A DNA stretch of 64,000 nt from Cellvibrio sp. UBA7671 (GTDB lineage Bacteria; Pseudomonadota; Gammaproteobacteria; Pseudomonadales; Cellvibrionaceae), in the NCBI GenBank assembly GCA_002483145.1, contig DLHJ01000014.1:62001-126000 (forward strand), given 5' to 3'. The position numbers were made by a program, and so were the translations under genes. This document shows, piece after piece, positions 17,977-28,864 of the stretch; position 1 is the first letter of the stretch; each line of letters starts with the position of its first letter. Under the pieces are notes generated by a model. It was given only the letters and a program-made list of their open reading frames with translations, had not been told where the DNA came from and did no database searches.

Positions 17977-19362
17977 ATGTCGCGTGATCAACAGTCATTC
18001 GTGTCAAGTGAACGTTCGCCTGTGTGGAGTCCATTGCAGGTCGGCGCTTATGCTGACTATCTTGCGCTCTTGTCTGCGACTAATCCGGTTGTAGTGGTTG
18101 AAGACATTCTAGCGCGTGATGGTGAATTACTGCTTACTCAAGCCAGTTTGCTGGATCAAAAAAGCATCGTGCGCTTAAAAAATAAAATGCTGGCCCGGCC
18201 ACTGGCAGATTCCATCCGTATTGAAAAAACCATTACGGCTGGAGATTTATTACAGCACCTGCTCGACACTATTCGTTCGACCGAATATTTTCAATCGCTG
18301 GCTGAGCGGAAACACCCTTTAAGCTCGCTTGAGCCTGTTTGTGCGATGCTGTCGGATTTGCCGTTGGTGCAGCAATTTTTGACGGTGATGGCGGCGCAGA
18401 TGAATGACTTGTATCACCGTACGCTTTGCGTGAGTCTTTGGTCGCTATACATCGCACAAGAAATGCGTTTGCCTGCGCATGATTCGGGCGAGATTTTTTT
18501 GGCTGCGCTTACCCATGATGTGGGCATGCTGCATCTTAATCCACAAATTCTCCATAAAGCGGATGAATTGACTGCAGATGATTGGCAACACGTGCAAAGT
18601 CATGTCGATATATCAACAAAAATCTTACGTGATATTCCCGGCGTGTCACCAGCGATTGTTACGGCTGTTATGGAGCATCACGAGCGCTGTGATGGCACAG
18701 GTTACCCGTTCGCAAAAGTCGAAAGTGAACTTTCTATACCGGGGCAGATCCTCGCCGTTGCAGATGCCATTGTCGGTATTTATTTTAATCGTTTTAAAGC
18801 GCAAGGGCGGCGCTGGCGCGAAGTAATTCCCGTGTTGGAAATGAACAGAGCCGCTTATTTGTACCGCAGCTGCGATATCGTAACCACCATGATCCTGCGC
18901 AGCGAGTTACCTCTGCCCAATCTTGTGAGTGGTAGTGGGGTGCCTGAATTTGCCGAGCGTATGCTGCAACAAAATTTGCATTTGCAAAATTGGTTCACGC
19001 AGCTGCGCGAGTGTTTGACCTCAGTGGGTTACACCCATGGTGACCGCAAGTTGCACGCATTGCAAAACGTTGTCTTGCACATTGCGACCACGTTTAAAGG
19101 TAGCCTTTTATTCAAAGAGGATTTGCGTGAATCCTTAGAATCTATGGCGAGTGAGGAGGCTGACAGCATCAGCAAAGTAGTTGCCGATGCATCGCTTGTA
19201 CAACAGGAAATGGCGTTCCATTTGCAACGATTAAGTCGAATGATGCAAATGTATATTTCGTCGGGTGAGGGCAAGGATCCAAAAATCACCCAGCGGTTAC
19301 AGGATGGTTTTACAAAAATCAGCGGCTATATTGGAAGTTCCACCAATACGCCGCAGTCTTGA
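17977..19362 (+). CDS. HD-GYP domain protein, probable cyclic-di-GMP phosphodiesterase
   Basis: A 461-residue cytoplasmic protein. The central part is an HD-GYP domain: the HD pair in ALTHDVGMLHL (near residues 178-180) and the signature HHERCDGTGYP from H234, both intact, so hydrolysis of c-di-GMP is likely. The first ~130 residues and the last ~130 (helical, Met/Gln-rich) have no domain I recognise and may sense or bind a partner. The start is taken at ATG 17977; a TTG at 17956 in frame would add 7 residues. It is one of several c-di-GMP-linked or motility-linked genes in the window (PilZ protein, FimL, two chemoreceptors). It converges on thiG with only 31 bases between and no terminator seen. 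Confidence 0.88.
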   Translation: MSRDQQSFVSSERSPVWSPLQVGAYADYLALLSATNPVVVVEDILARDGELLLTQASLLDQKSIVRLKNKMLARPLADSIRIEKTITAGDLLQHLLDTIRSTEYFQSLAERKHPLSSLEPVCAMLSDLPLVQQFLTVMAAQMNDLYHRTLCVSLWSLYIAQEMRLPAHDSGEIFLAALTHDVGMLHLNPQILHKADELTADDWQHVQSHVDISTKILRDIPGVSPAIVTAVMEHHERCDGTGYPFAKVESELSIPGQILAVADAIVGIYFNRFKAQGRRWREVIPVLEMNRAAYLYRSCDIVTTMILRSELPLPNLVSGSGVPEFAERMLQQNLHLQNWFTQLRECLTSVGYTHGDRKLHALQNVVLHIATTFKGSLLFKEDLRESLESMASEEADSISKVVADASLVQQEMAFHLQRLSRMMQMYISSGEGKDPKITQRLQDGFTKISGYIGSSTNTPQS

Positions 19363-19393
19363 TTTGTGCCTATCTTGATTTTCTTTATATAGT

Positions 19394-20197
19394 TTATTGT
19401 TGATGCCAAAATGGCTGGCCGATAGTCGGTGTGCTCGGACTGGCGGTTTGGCGTTTCTGCATGAGCCCCGCTTTATAGGCTTTTCTCCCCGAATCAATTG
19501 CATCGCCAAAGGCTTCTGCCATCATCGGTGGATTCAATGCTTTGGCTACAGCGGTATTCAATAAAATTCCATCAAAACCCATTTCCATTGCTTCAGCTGC
19601 TTGAGATGGCGCACCAAGCCCTGCATCGATAATCATAGGCACATCTTTAATGCGCTCGCGCAGTGTGCGCAAGTTGTAGCGATTTAATAAGCCTTGCCCG
19701 GTACCGATAGGTGCTCCCCAAGGCATAAGTACTTCACAGCCGACATCGAGCAGCCGCTTGCACAGGATTAAATCATCAGTGCAATAAGGCAATACTTTAA
19801 AACCTTTTTTAATCAATATTTCCGATGCCTCAACCAAACCAAACGGATCGGGTTGTAAATTGTAATCATCGCCGATGACTTCCAGTTTGATCCAGTCTGT
19901 ATTAAAAATTTCGCGTGACATTTCCGCTAGTGTCACTGCTTCTTTAACGGATTTACAACCGGCAGTGTTGGGCAGCAAACGACAGCCGCTTTCCTGGATA
20001 AATTGCCAAATCGCATCACCGTCGCGATTGGCCGGGTTTTGGCGGCGCAGGCCGAGAGTGACGATTTCACAGCGCGATTGGATAATGGAGTCGCGCATTA
20101 ATTGTGGCGATGCGTAAAGTGCAGTGCCCAATAAAAAGCGGCTGGAAAAAGTTTCGCCGTAGAGCGTGAAATCTTTTTCGGGTTTGTTGTAATTCAT
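19394..20197 (-). CDS. thiG: Thiazole synthase
   Basis: A 267-residue ThiG, which condenses deoxyxylulose phosphate, dehydroglycine and the ThiS thiocarboxylate into the thiazole phosphate half of thiamine. It has [18 protein letters not shown], the Schiff-base lysine in [25 protein letters not shown] and [35 protein letters not shown] 20197 is chosen because GGAGG lies 5 bases upstream; an earlier start would run through thiS. It is the last gene of thiO-thiS-thiG, separated from thiS by a single base, so translation is coupled. It is regulated by the upstream TPP riboswitch. Confidence 0.96.
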   Translation of the reverse strand: MNYNKPEKDFTLYGETFSSRFLLGTALYASPQLMRDSIIQSRCEIVTLGLRRQNPANRDGDAIWQFIQESGCRLLPNTAGCKSVKEAVTLAEMSREIFNTDWIKLEVIGDDYNLQPDPFGLVEASEILIKKGFKVLPYCTDDLILCKRLLDVGCEVLMPWGAPIGTGQGLLNRYNLRTLRERIKDVPMIIDAGLGAPSQAAEAMEMGFDGILLNTAVAKALNPPMMAEAFGDAIDSGRKAYKAGLMQKRQTASPSTPTIGQPFWHQQ

Positions 20198-20198
20198 A

Positions 20199-20405
20199 TC
20201 AACCTCCACCAACCGGTTTGACGATATCGATTTGATCGCCATTCAATAATTCGCGCTCGGTGTAAGTCGAGCGGGGTACAAATTCGCCATTGATGGCCAC
20301 GGCGATTTTGCTTTCGCCGTAGCCCCATTGTAGTAAGGCGTCGCTGAGTAATGTCTTGCTGGTCAGCGATATGCTTTCGTTGTTTACACTCAGTTCAATA
20401 GTCAT
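20199..20405 (-). CDS. thiS: Sulfur carrier protein ThiS
   Basis: A 68-residue ubiquitin-like carrier that brings sulfur to ThiG as a C-terminal thiocarboxylate. It has the beta-grasp pattern and ends in the required Gly-Gly (KPVGGG). It sits between thiO and thiG in one operon, 13 bases after thiO. ThiF, the adenylating partner, is not in this window. Confidence 0.95.
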   Translation of the reverse strand: MTIELSVNNESISLTSKTLLSDALLQWGYGESKIAVAINGEFVPRSTYTERELLNGDQIDIVKPVGGG

Positions 20406-20418
20406 AAGCTCGTGCTTT

Positions 20419-21522
20419 TTAGTGGTGATTCAGCAGTGCAGAAAAAACCGGATCAGTTTTTTTGAAGATGTGTGCCAGCACATTTTCAACTACCGCTGGC
20501 GCTAATAAATAGCCGTGGCGAAATAATCCGTTGGCGGTAATCAATCCATCGACGATGGTCACTTTTGGCAAGTTATCCATAAATGCCGGACGTAAGTTCG
20601 TATCCATTTCAATAATGCGCGCTTCCGCAAATGCCGGAGAAAGTGTGTAGAGTGCACTGCTTAATTCCAGCGATGATTGAAGCGTGACCGGCGTTCTGTC
20701 TTCGCTTTCAATTTGCGTCGCGCCAATAATAAAACGGTTATTCGGTTTGGGTACCACATAAAGTTGGTAGCGCGGGTGCATCAAGCGTACCGGGCGCCGC
20801 AAATGGATTTCTTTGGTTTCCACATGCAAGGTTTCACCGCGCACACCACGCAAATTACGCAGCTGTTTTTTTGCACCCAGCCCGCGGCAATCAATTACCA
20901 AATCAAAATGTTCTTCGCTGCTATCGGTAACAATCTTTCCTGGAAGTGCCTCGACTGAGGTGAACTCGCGGATCGTCGTACCAAGTTTCAATAATTCAAC
21001 GCCAATCAAACGCAAAAACTCGCGATTATTCACATGACCTTCTTCGCGTAAAAAAATTCCGCTGTGAAAGTTGGAATGCAAATCAGGTTCGAGCTGGTGA
21101 ATCTCATGTTGGTTAACATGTTGATAGCCTTTGCAGCCGGGCAATATAAATCCAAGCTCGCGCTCAAATTGGTCGAGTTCGCTTGTATCCTGTTGATGCG
21201 CGACCACGAGACTGCCATTATTAAAAAACAGCGGCGTTTCGTTCGCCGGTAATTGTGCAATCCATGTGGGCCATTGCTGCAGTGCAAAAATGCCCATGCG
21301 GTATACACCTTCGTCAGACACAACGGCTTCGCTCAGTGGCGCGACCATCCCGGCCGCAGTAAAGGCGGCGGCGCGAAGGCTTTGTGGTGCGTCCGGCGTA
21401 AAACTGCCCGCTTCAAATAGGGTGATATTGATTCCGGCGCGCTGCAATTGCCAGGCGAGCAAGCGCCCGAGTAAACCGGCACCGGCGATAGCAATTGTTT
21501 GTGGGAATTTATGGTTGGTCAC
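20419..21522 (-). CDS. thiO: Glycine oxidase ThiO
   Basis: A 367-residue FAD enzyme that oxidises glycine to iminoglycine (dehydroglycine) for thiazole synthesis in aerobes. It has the dinucleotide-binding motif IAIAGAGLLGRLLAWQLQRAG near the N-terminus, the D-amino-acid oxidase fold (VIDCRGLGAKKQLRNLRGVRGE, RHPRY-like LMHPRYQLYVVPK) and a C-terminal NGLFRHGYLLAPAV motif. The start is GTG 21522 with GAGGC 3 bases upstream; that same GAGGC is one arm of the riboswitch sequestor hairpin, which supports this start. It is the first gene of the thiOSG operon. Confidence 0.94.
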   Translation of the reverse strand: MTNHKFPQTIAIAGAGLLGRLLAWQLQRAGINITLFEAGSFTPDAPQSLRAAAFTAAGMVAPLSEAVVSDEGVYRMGIFALQQWPTWIAQLPANETPLFFNNGSLVVAHQQDTSELDQFERELGFILPGCKGYQHVNQHEIHQLEPDLHSNFHSGIFLREEGHVNNREFLRLIGVELLKLGTTIREFTSVEALPGKIVTDSSEEHFDLVIDCRGLGAKKQLRNLRGVRGETLHVETKEIHLRRPVRLMHPRYQLYVVPKPNNRFIIGATQIESEDRTPVTLQSSLELSSALYTLSPAFAEARIIEMDTNLRPAFMDNLPKVTIVDGLITANGLFRHGYLLAPAVVENVLAHIFKKTDPVFSALLNHH

Positions 21523-21525
21523 ATT

Positions 21526-21543
21526 GCCTCGGAATTGTGAGGC
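21526..21543 (-). promoter_or_regulatory. Ribosome-binding-site sequestor hairpin of thiO
   Basis: On the minus strand GCCTC (21543-21539), an 8-base loop and GAGGC (21530-21526) form a hairpin that buries the thiO ribosome-binding site just before GTG 21522. The 5' arm overlaps a CCCTCCGC segment (21549-21542) that can instead pair perfectly with GCGGAGGG (21589-21582) in the 3' part of the TPP aptamer. The two structures exclude each other, which fits translational control. Confidence 0.65.
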
Positions 21544-21574
21544 GGAGGGCAGGGAATAGCCGCAGCTATAAGCA

Positions 21575-21676
21575 CCTTGTTCCCTCCGCAGGTATTAGCC
21601 TGTTCAGGTTCCACGGATTGGGCCGAACCCATCTCAGCCTTCGTGCAGACAATGTCTACCAAGGCGCTCCGACAAG
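21575..21676 (-). promoter_or_regulatory. TPP riboswitch (THI element)
   Basis: On the minus strand the conserved TPP aptamer blocks appear in order: a GGCTGAGATGGG pyrimidine-sensor block, then GAACCTGAACAGG and CTAATACCTGCGGAGGGAACA. The outer P1 stem forms between CTTGTC (21676-21671) and AACAAG (21581-21576). It lies 53 bases before the thiO start and controls thiO-thiS-thiG, lowering expression when thiamine pyrophosphate is abundant. It is located between xseA and thiO. Confidence 0.95.
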
Positions 21677-21726
21677 AAAGTGGCCAATATACTGGCCACG
21701 AATTTACTTCGCAATCTATACGCAGG

Positions 21727-23082
21727 TTATTTGCTGATGGATTCCACCCGGCATACAAATTCCCCCTGTGCAACGCGCGCATTAATCACTGTGCCTATTT
21801 TGACCTGATTACTGCTAGTAATCACTTTTTTGGTGTGTGCGTCCGTAATTAATCCATATCCGCGTTCGAGTGTGCTCAGGGGATTCAACGTATTTAACAT
21901 GCGCACCGTTTCACCAAGTGCTTGTTGTTTACGCTCAATCAACCGATGTTGCGCTGTTTGCAAGCGTTGGTGATGCGCTGCAACGCGCTCCCTGAGTTGT
22001 TGCAATCGCACTTGCGGATGATGTGGCTGTTGGCGGATCTCCAATTGGCGGATATGGTTTTTAAAATCGCTCAGCAGGTGTTTGATGTGGTTTTTCAAGC
22101 GCAATTCGAGGTTATCCAACCGCTGCGACTGCTGTTCCAATCGCTCACGGGGATGGCGCAAACGCTGGCGCAGGTTGAGTAAATGTTTCTGCCATTGCTG
22201 GAGCCGGCGCAGCATGGCTTCTTCAAGCAACACTTCAAAACCGATAAATTTATCGAGCCAGTCATCGGCATCGGGCACCAGCAACTCTGCCGCAGCCGAG
22301 GGCGTGGGCGCACGCAGGTCGGCAACAAAATCGGCGATGGTGAAATCCACTTCGTGGCCAACGGCGCTGACGATGGGCAGCTCGCTGTTAAAGATTGCGC
22401 GGGCGACTATCTCCTCGTTGAATGACCAGAGGTCTTCCATCGAACCGCCGCCGCGCGTAAGCAGTAGTACATCAAATAAACCGGCGCGGTTGGCGAGATC
22501 TATAGCTTTAACGATTTGCGGGGCCGATTCTTTACCTTGTACCGCAACGGGAATCACTGTTACGGGAATGCCGGGAAAGCGGCGTTCCAGCACACTCAAT
22601 ACATCGTGAATCGCGGCGCCTGTGGGGGAGGTGATAACGCCGATATGTTTGGGGAGGCTGGGCAACACTTTCTTGTGCGCCTCATTAAACAATCCCTCCT
22701 GGGAGAGTTTGTGCTTGAGTTCATCAAACGCGCGTTGCAGGGCGCCGCTACCGGCTTCTTCCATGTGCTCGGCGATAATTTGGTAATCACCGCGCCCCTC
22801 GTAAAGACTGACTCTTGCCCGTAATAAGACGTGTTGCCCCTGCTGCGGTTTGAACCGCACCAGCATATTGCGGTTGCGGAACATGCAGCAGCGCACTTGG
22901 GCCTGGTCGTCTTTAAGGGTGAAATACCAGTGCCCGGAGGAGGGGATGGATACGTTGGAAAGCTCACCTTCTACCCACAATAATGGCAAATGAGTCTCCA
23001 ATAGCTGCCGGGCCTGGCGATTAAGCTGGCTGACACTGAAGATTTCACGCTCGGGGGTTTTGCTAAACAGATCGGTAGTCAT
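21727..23082 (-). CDS. xseA: Exodeoxyribonuclease VII large subunit
   Basis: A 451-residue subunit of exonuclease VII, which degrades single-stranded DNA from both ends. It has the N-terminal OB-fold (LWVEGELSNVSIPSSGHWYFTLKD), the catalytic middle domain (HIGVITSPTGAAIHDVL, LTRGGGSMEDLWSFNEE, SAVGHEVDFTIADFVADLRAPTPSAAAEL) and a long coiled-coil C-terminal region rich in Gln/Arg/Leu (about 270-400). The small subunit XseB is not adjacent. It is divergent from guaB, sharing a 144-base intergenic region. The riboswitch of the thi operon starts 51 bases after its stop. Confidence 0.97.
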   Translation of the reverse strand: MTTDLFSKTPEREIFSVSQLNRQARQLLETHLPLLWVEGELSNVSIPSSGHWYFTLKDDQAQVRCCMFRNRNMLVRFKPQQGQHVLLRARVSLYEGRGDYQIIAEHMEEAGSGALQRAFDELKHKLSQEGLFNEAHKKVLPSLPKHIGVITSPTGAAIHDVLSVLERRFPGIPVTVIPVAVQGKESAPQIVKAIDLANRAGLFDVLLLTRGGGSMEDLWSFNEEIVARAIFNSELPIVSAVGHEVDFTIADFVADLRAPTPSAAAELLVPDADDWLDKFIGFEVLLEEAMLRRLQQWQKHLLNLRQRLRHPRERLEQQSQRLDNLELRLKNHIKHLLSDFKNHIRQLEIRQQPHHPQVRLQQLRERVAAHHQRLQTAQHRLIERKQQALGETVRMLNTLNPLSTLERGYGLITDAHTKKVITSSNQVKIGTVINARVAQGEFVCRVESISK

Positions 23083-23159
23083 GGGCGCATTCTAGGGGAA
23101 GCGGGCTCGAGGGTATAGCCTCAGCTTTGCCCTTAAACACTAGATATTGTGGTTTTTGG

Positions 23160-24705
<1,546 letters not shown>

Positions 24706-24730
24706 TCACTGACTTGTTTGGTGCTTACAA

Positions 24731-24755
24731 AAACTCGGGTAAAGCCCGAGTTTTT
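24731..24755 (+). terminator. Rho-independent terminator between guaB and guaA
   Basis: AAACTCGGG (24731-24739), loop TAAAG and CCCGAGTTT (24745-24753) form a 9-bp stem running into TTTTT. It lies 25 bases after guaB. Confidence 0.85.
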
Positions 24756-24827
24756 CGTTTAAACAGAATTCATTTTTCGTTTTTCTTTTTCTTGTTTTTT
24801 TATTCTACTTTTTGAGCAGGAACCAGC

Positions 24828-26405
24828 ATGCCTCACGATATTCACGCACAGCGAATCCTTATTCTCGATTTCGGTTCACAGTACACCCAATTAATTGCGC
24901 GACGTGTGCGCGAGATTGGTGTCTTCTCTGAAATTCGCGCATGGGATATGAGCGAAGAAGAAATTCGCGCGTACAACCCCAAGGGAATTATTCTCGCTGG
25001 TAGCCCTGAATCAACCACTGAAGCAGGTTCGCCGCGCGCACCGGAAGTTGTGTTCAATTTAGGTGTTCCCGTGTTTGGTATTTGTTACGGTATGCAAACC
25101 ATGGCCATGCAAATGGGTGGTTTGGTTGAAGGTTCAAACATCCGTGAATTTGGTTACGCGCAAATTAAAGTGAATGGCCAATCCTCACTGTTAAACGATA
25201 TTAAAGATCACGTTGATCACGACGGTAGTGCTTTGTTGGATGTGTGGATGAGCCACGGTGACAAAGTGACCAAAATGCCGGAAGGGTTCAGCTTGATGGC
25301 ATCAACTCCATCATGCCCGATTGCAGGTATGTACAACGAAGCTAAAAAATTCTACGGCGTGCAATTCCATCCTGAAGTTACTCATACATTGCAAGGCAAA
25401 CGCATATTCGAGCATTTTGTTTTGCAAGCCTGTTCGTGTGAACCGCTCTGGACGCCCGCAAACATTGTTGAAGATGCATTGAAAAAAGTGCGTGAACAAG
25501 TCGGCACTGACAAAGTCTTACTGGGTCTTTCTGGCGGTGTAGATTCATCCGTCGTTGCTGCGCTGTTGCATAAAGCGATTGGCTCACAACTGACCTGCGT
25601 GTTCGTTGATAACGGTTTGCTGCGCAAAAATGAAGGCGATCAAGTAATGGATATGTTCGCCAAAAATATGGGCGTAACAGTTATCCGCGCTGATGCTCAA
25701 GATCAATTTTTAACTAAATTGAAAGGCGAAAACGACCCCGAGAAAAAACGCAAAATTATTGGTGGAACTTTTATCGATGTGTTTGATGCTGAAGCGACCA
25801 AGCTCAAGGATGTTAAATGGTTGGCACAAGGAACCATTTATCCGGATGTAATCGAATCTGCCGCTGCCAAAACTGGTAAGGCGCATGTGATTAAATCGCA
25901 CCATAACGTTGGTGGCTTGCCAGACGATATGGCGTTCAAGTTGGTTGAACCGCTGCGTGAGTTGTTTAAAGACGAAGTGCGTGCGATAGGTTTGGAATTG
26001 GGGCTGCCGTATGACATGGTTTATCGTCATCCATTCCCTGGCCCAGGTTTGGGGGTACGTATTCTCGGTGAAGTGAAAAAAGAATATGCCGATATTTTGC
26101 GTGAAGCCGATGCTATCTTTTTGGAAGAGCTGCATGCGTCTGGCTGGTATCACAAAACCTCACAAGCCTTTGCGGTATTTCTGCCGGTGAAATCAGTCGG
26201 TGTAGTGGGCGATGGTCGTCGCTATGAGTGGGTGATTTCATTGCGTGCGGTGGAAACCGTAGATTTTATGACGGCACGTTGGGCGCATCTTCCTTACGAA
26301 TTATTGGAAAAAGTGTCTGGCCGTATCATCAATGAAATCTCCGGCGTATCGCGCGTTTGCTACGATGTATCAAGCAAGCCGCCTGCAACGATTGAATGGG
26401 AATAA
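24828..26405 (+). CDS. guaA: GMP synthase (glutamine-hydrolysing)
   Basis: A 525-residue enzyme making GMP from XMP, ATP and glutamine. The N-terminal class I glutamine amidotransferase ([18 protein letters not shown], nucleophile Cys in [16 protein letters not shown], His-x-Glu in [11 protein letters not shown]) is followed by the ATP-pyrophosphatase domain with the P-loop [17 protein letters not shown] and the C-terminal dimerisation domain ending KPPATIEWE. Full length. The spacer to guaB is 122 bases and contains a terminator and T-rich sequence. Confidence 0.98.
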   Translation: MPHDIHAQRILILDFGSQYTQLIARRVREIGVFSEIRAWDMSEEEIRAYNPKGIILAGSPESTTEAGSPRAPEVVFNLGVPVFGICYGMQTMAMQMGGLVEGSNIREFGYAQIKVNGQSSLLNDIKDHVDHDGSALLDVWMSHGDKVTKMPEGFSLMASTPSCPIAGMYNEAKKFYGVQFHPEVTHTLQGKRIFEHFVLQACSCEPLWTPANIVEDALKKVREQVGTDKVLLGLSGGVDSSVVAALLHKAIGSQLTCVFVDNGLLRKNEGDQVMDMFAKNMGVTVIRADAQDQFLTKLKGENDPEKKRKIIGGTFIDVFDAEATKLKDVKWLAQGTIYPDVIESAAAKTGKAHVIKSHHNVGGLPDDMAFKLVEPLRELFKDEVRAIGLELGLPYDMVYRHPFPGPGLGVRILGEVKKEYADILREADAIFLEELHASGWYHKTSQAFAVFLPVKSVGVVGDGRRYEWVISLRAVETVDFMTARWAHLPYELLEKVSGRIINEISGVSRVCYDVSSKPPATIEWE

Positions 26406-26503
26406 GTTTTACAGGATTTTTGCGGCACAGGGATGTGCGTGTTTGTTTGCGGTTGTGAGTTATTCTTCTAATAAGGCAACAAATACAACGAGACGCCGAT
26501 CAT

Positions 26504-28096
26504 ATGCGCCACACGCCTGGAATCAACCATCAAGAATCAATCAATCATCACGAGCTAGGCAACATTAACTCATCCGTTTTGCTTTTTGTTCTCTTTTTCT
26601 TGTGCGTGTGCTCTAGCTTTGCACAAACAGAAATCCCTCCTGCAAACGAATCATTGGTTAGCAGTCTAAGTGCCAGCAGTTATCCCGCTACTATCGATGC
26701 TGCGCAATCTTCATCAACTAATAACTTGCAGGATTCAACACTTGAGGTTTCTCCTTCTGTCTCGTCCATAGCATCAGCAAGTGTGTCTGTGCTTGCGGTT
26801 GAAGAGACTTCACAAGCGCAATCGGCGATAGACACATCGTCTGCATTTTCTTCGGCCGTGGCAACAGTTTCATCTTCAACTGCAAGTGACATTTCATCTG
26901 CCAGCGGCGATTTATCAGCAGAGAATTCATCGGTCAACTCATCGCTGCATAACGAATTATCAAGCGCGGCTGATGTTGCGACCTCCGTTGAACCTTTATC
27001 GCTTTCTAAATTTATTCTGGACACGGAAGTTAAACCTGGAACGTCGGTGCGTCTGACATGGAATTCGGAAACTGCTGTTGGTGGTTTCAGTGAGGCCACT
27101 CCTATTCTTGTCGTGAATGGGGCAACCCCAGGCAAAACACTGTGTTTAACTGGCGCTGTTCATGGCGATGAATTAAATGGAATCGAAATGGTTCGCCGTG
27201 TTGTATTTGACATAGATCCGGCCAAGTTGACGGGAACAATTATCGGGGTGCCCGTCGCTAATATTATGGGCTTTCGCCGCAACTCGCGTTATCTTCCCGA
27301 TCGCCGTGACTGGAACCGCTATTTCCCCGGTAATACCCATGGCAGTTCGGCATCGCGTTTGGCGCACTCATTTTTTACCAAAATAATTATGCATTGTGAC
27401 TCGTTGGTAGATTTGCATACCGGCTCATTTCATCGTACTAATTTGCCGCAATTGCGTGCAGATCTTGCGGATGAAAATGTTGCGCGGCTCGCACAAAATT
27501 TTGGTGTGATTGCTGTGCTTAATGGGCGCGGCAATCCGAATTCCTTACGAGCAGCTGCAGTGCGCGCAGGTATTCCCGCCGTAACCCTTGAGGCCGGCGA
27601 GCCTATGGCTATGCAAAGTGAAGTCGTGGAGGAAGGGGTTAAGGCGATCAATACTCTGCTTGCAAAAACGGGTATGTATGGGAAACAACAGCGCTGGACG
27701 CGCATCGCTCCGGTTTATTATCGCTCGGCGTGGGTGCGTGCCAATCAAAGTGGAATTTTATTTAGTAAAGCTACGCTCGGGCAGCGTGTAAAAGAAGAAG
27801 ATATCTTAGGCACAGTAACTGATCCAATTACTAACGCGCGCACCACGATTAAGTCTCCCTACAACGGCCGCATTATCGGTATGGCGCTCGATCAAGTAGT
27901 GCTCCCCGGCTTTGCCGCCTACCACATAGGTATCCAGACACCGGAAGCTATTTTGATCGAAGAAAGTCAAATGAACGAAGGCGTGTTGGAAGAAGATGAA
28001 GAAGACGGTGATGATTCCGGTGTGGATTCTTCCGATGAAATCGATGAGCCCGAAACCGGCGTGAGCAAGGCGCAAGATCGGATGGCGGATGAGTAG
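26504..28096 (+). CDS. Secreted succinylglutamate desuccinylase/aspartoacylase-family protein with Ser-rich linker
   Basis: A 530-residue exported protein. An N-terminal hydrophobic segment (SVLLFVLFFLCVCSSFAQ, about 24-41) acts as a signal peptide. Residues about 45-165 are a low-complexity Ser/Ala/Thr/Val linker of the kind found in secreted proteins of Cellvibrio-type bacteria. The catalytic domain (about 170-480) belongs to the M14-like AstE/AspA deacylase family: zinc ligands H220 and E223 in GAVHGDELNG, H305 in LVDLHTGS, and the candidate catalytic Glu E363 in VTLEAGEP. The C-terminus is very acidic (EEDEEDGDDSGVDSSDEIDEPE). Predicted to hydrolyse an amide bond outside the cytoplasm; the substrate is unknown. 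The start site has no good ribosome-binding site, so a nearby internal start is possible. Confidence 0.8.
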   Translation: MRHTPGINHQESINHHELGNINSSVLLFVLFFLCVCSSFAQTEIPPANESLVSSLSASSYPATIDAAQSSSTNNLQDSTLEVSPSVSSIASASVSVLAVEETSQAQSAIDTSSAFSSAVATVSSSTASDISSASGDLSAENSSVNSSLHNELSSAADVATSVEPLSLSKFILDTEVKPGTSVRLTWNSETAVGGFSEATPILVVNGATPGKTLCLTGAVHGDELNGIEMVRRVVFDIDPAKLTGTIIGVPVANIMGFRRNSRYLPDRRDWNRYFPGNTHGSSASRLAHSFFTKIIMHCDSLVDLHTGSFHRTNLPQLRADLADENVARLAQNFGVIAVLNGRGNPNSLRAAAVRAGIPAVTLEAGEPMAMQSEVVEEGVKAINTLLAKTGMYGKQQRWTRIAPVYYRSAWVRANQSGILFSKATLGQRVKEEDILGTVTDPITNARTTIKSPYNGRIIGMALDQVVLPGFAAYHIGIQTPEAILIEESQMNEGVLEEDEEDGDDSGVDSSDEIDEPETGVSKAQDRMADE

Positions 28097-28130
28097 TTGT
28101 GTTAAGCAAAAGGAGTGATTGTTAAAAAGA

Positions 28131-28154
28131 AAAGGCCAGCAATTGCTGGCCTTT
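28131..28154. terminator. Bidirectional terminator between convergent genes
   Basis: AAAGGCCAGC (28131-28140), loop AATT and GCTGGCCTTT (28145-28154) form a perfect 10-bp stem. A-rich sequence precedes and T-rich sequence follows it, so it can serve both the deacylase gene (plus) and the PEP-CTERM gene (minus). Confidence 0.85.
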
Positions 28155-28176
28155 CTCATTAATACATTCTCTGGTA

Positions 28177-28716
28177 TTAGATTTTAAGACGGCGGCGCAT
28201 AACGCTCAGCCCTATAAGCCCTAATCCAAACAACAATAAACCTGATGGCTCGGCGACACTGGTGAATTTTCCAAACTCAGTAACATGACTAATTGTCGTA
28301 TTTCCCAAATCTTTAAATTTGAATCCACTATTGAGTTGTGAAAAGTCAATCACCCCCCAACTGGCGTTGGCATTGTTTTCAAAGAGTGCCCACCACTTGG
28401 CATTTTTTACTAAAAAATAACCAGGTGTAGCTGCCAATTCAAAAGCATATACGTAGCTGGATTCCGTCGTGGCGTAAATCTCGACGCTATTGGTTTTGGT
28501 GACATAGGTAGTGTCTGGGTTTAGTAAAGAGTTGACCCAGTTAGTTTCAGAGGTGGGGTTGCTATTGCCTTGCATGAGGGTTTGCCCAAGCAAGGTATCC
28601 AAGCTGCCCACATTCGTCCCTGCATAGATTTCACCTGCTTTAATCGTATAAGCGGACGCTGGCGTGCACACCGTAATTACTGCGGTAACTAACAGTGATG
28701 AAATGAGTTTTTTCAT
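28177..28716 (-). CDS. PEP-CTERM sorting domain protein
   Basis: A 179-residue exported protein. The signal peptide MKKLISSLLVTAVITVCTPASA precedes a ~125-residue polar body without a recognised domain. The C-terminus is a PEP-CTERM-type sorting tail: a PEP-like VAEPSG, a hydrophobic helix LLLFGLGLIGLSV and terminal arginines (MRRRLKI). Such proteins are handled by an exosortase (EpsH type), usually linked with exopolysaccharide; no exosortase gene is in this window. The start has AGGA upstream. It stands alone between convergent and same-strand neighbours. Confidence 0.82.
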   Translation of the reverse strand: MKKLISSLLVTAVITVCTPASAYTIKAGEIYAGTNVGSLDTLLGQTLMQGNSNPTSETNWVNSLLNPDTTYVTKTNSVEIYATTESSYVYAFELAATPGYFLVKNAKWWALFENNANASWGVIDFSQLNSGFKFKDLGNTTISHVTEFGKFTSVAEPSGLLLFGLGLIGLSVMRRRLKI

Positions 28717-28864
28717 AACAACTTCCTGTGGGGTTGTCGTGTTCGGGTGGCAAAAATTAAGCCTTAATCTTAAATTGATGTAAATTATTTCGGTCTGCTG
28801 TTTAAGGGCTTATTGACGTGTTTCTGCTGGGGTCTAATGCGTTAGCAGTTTGATCAAAAAGTGA

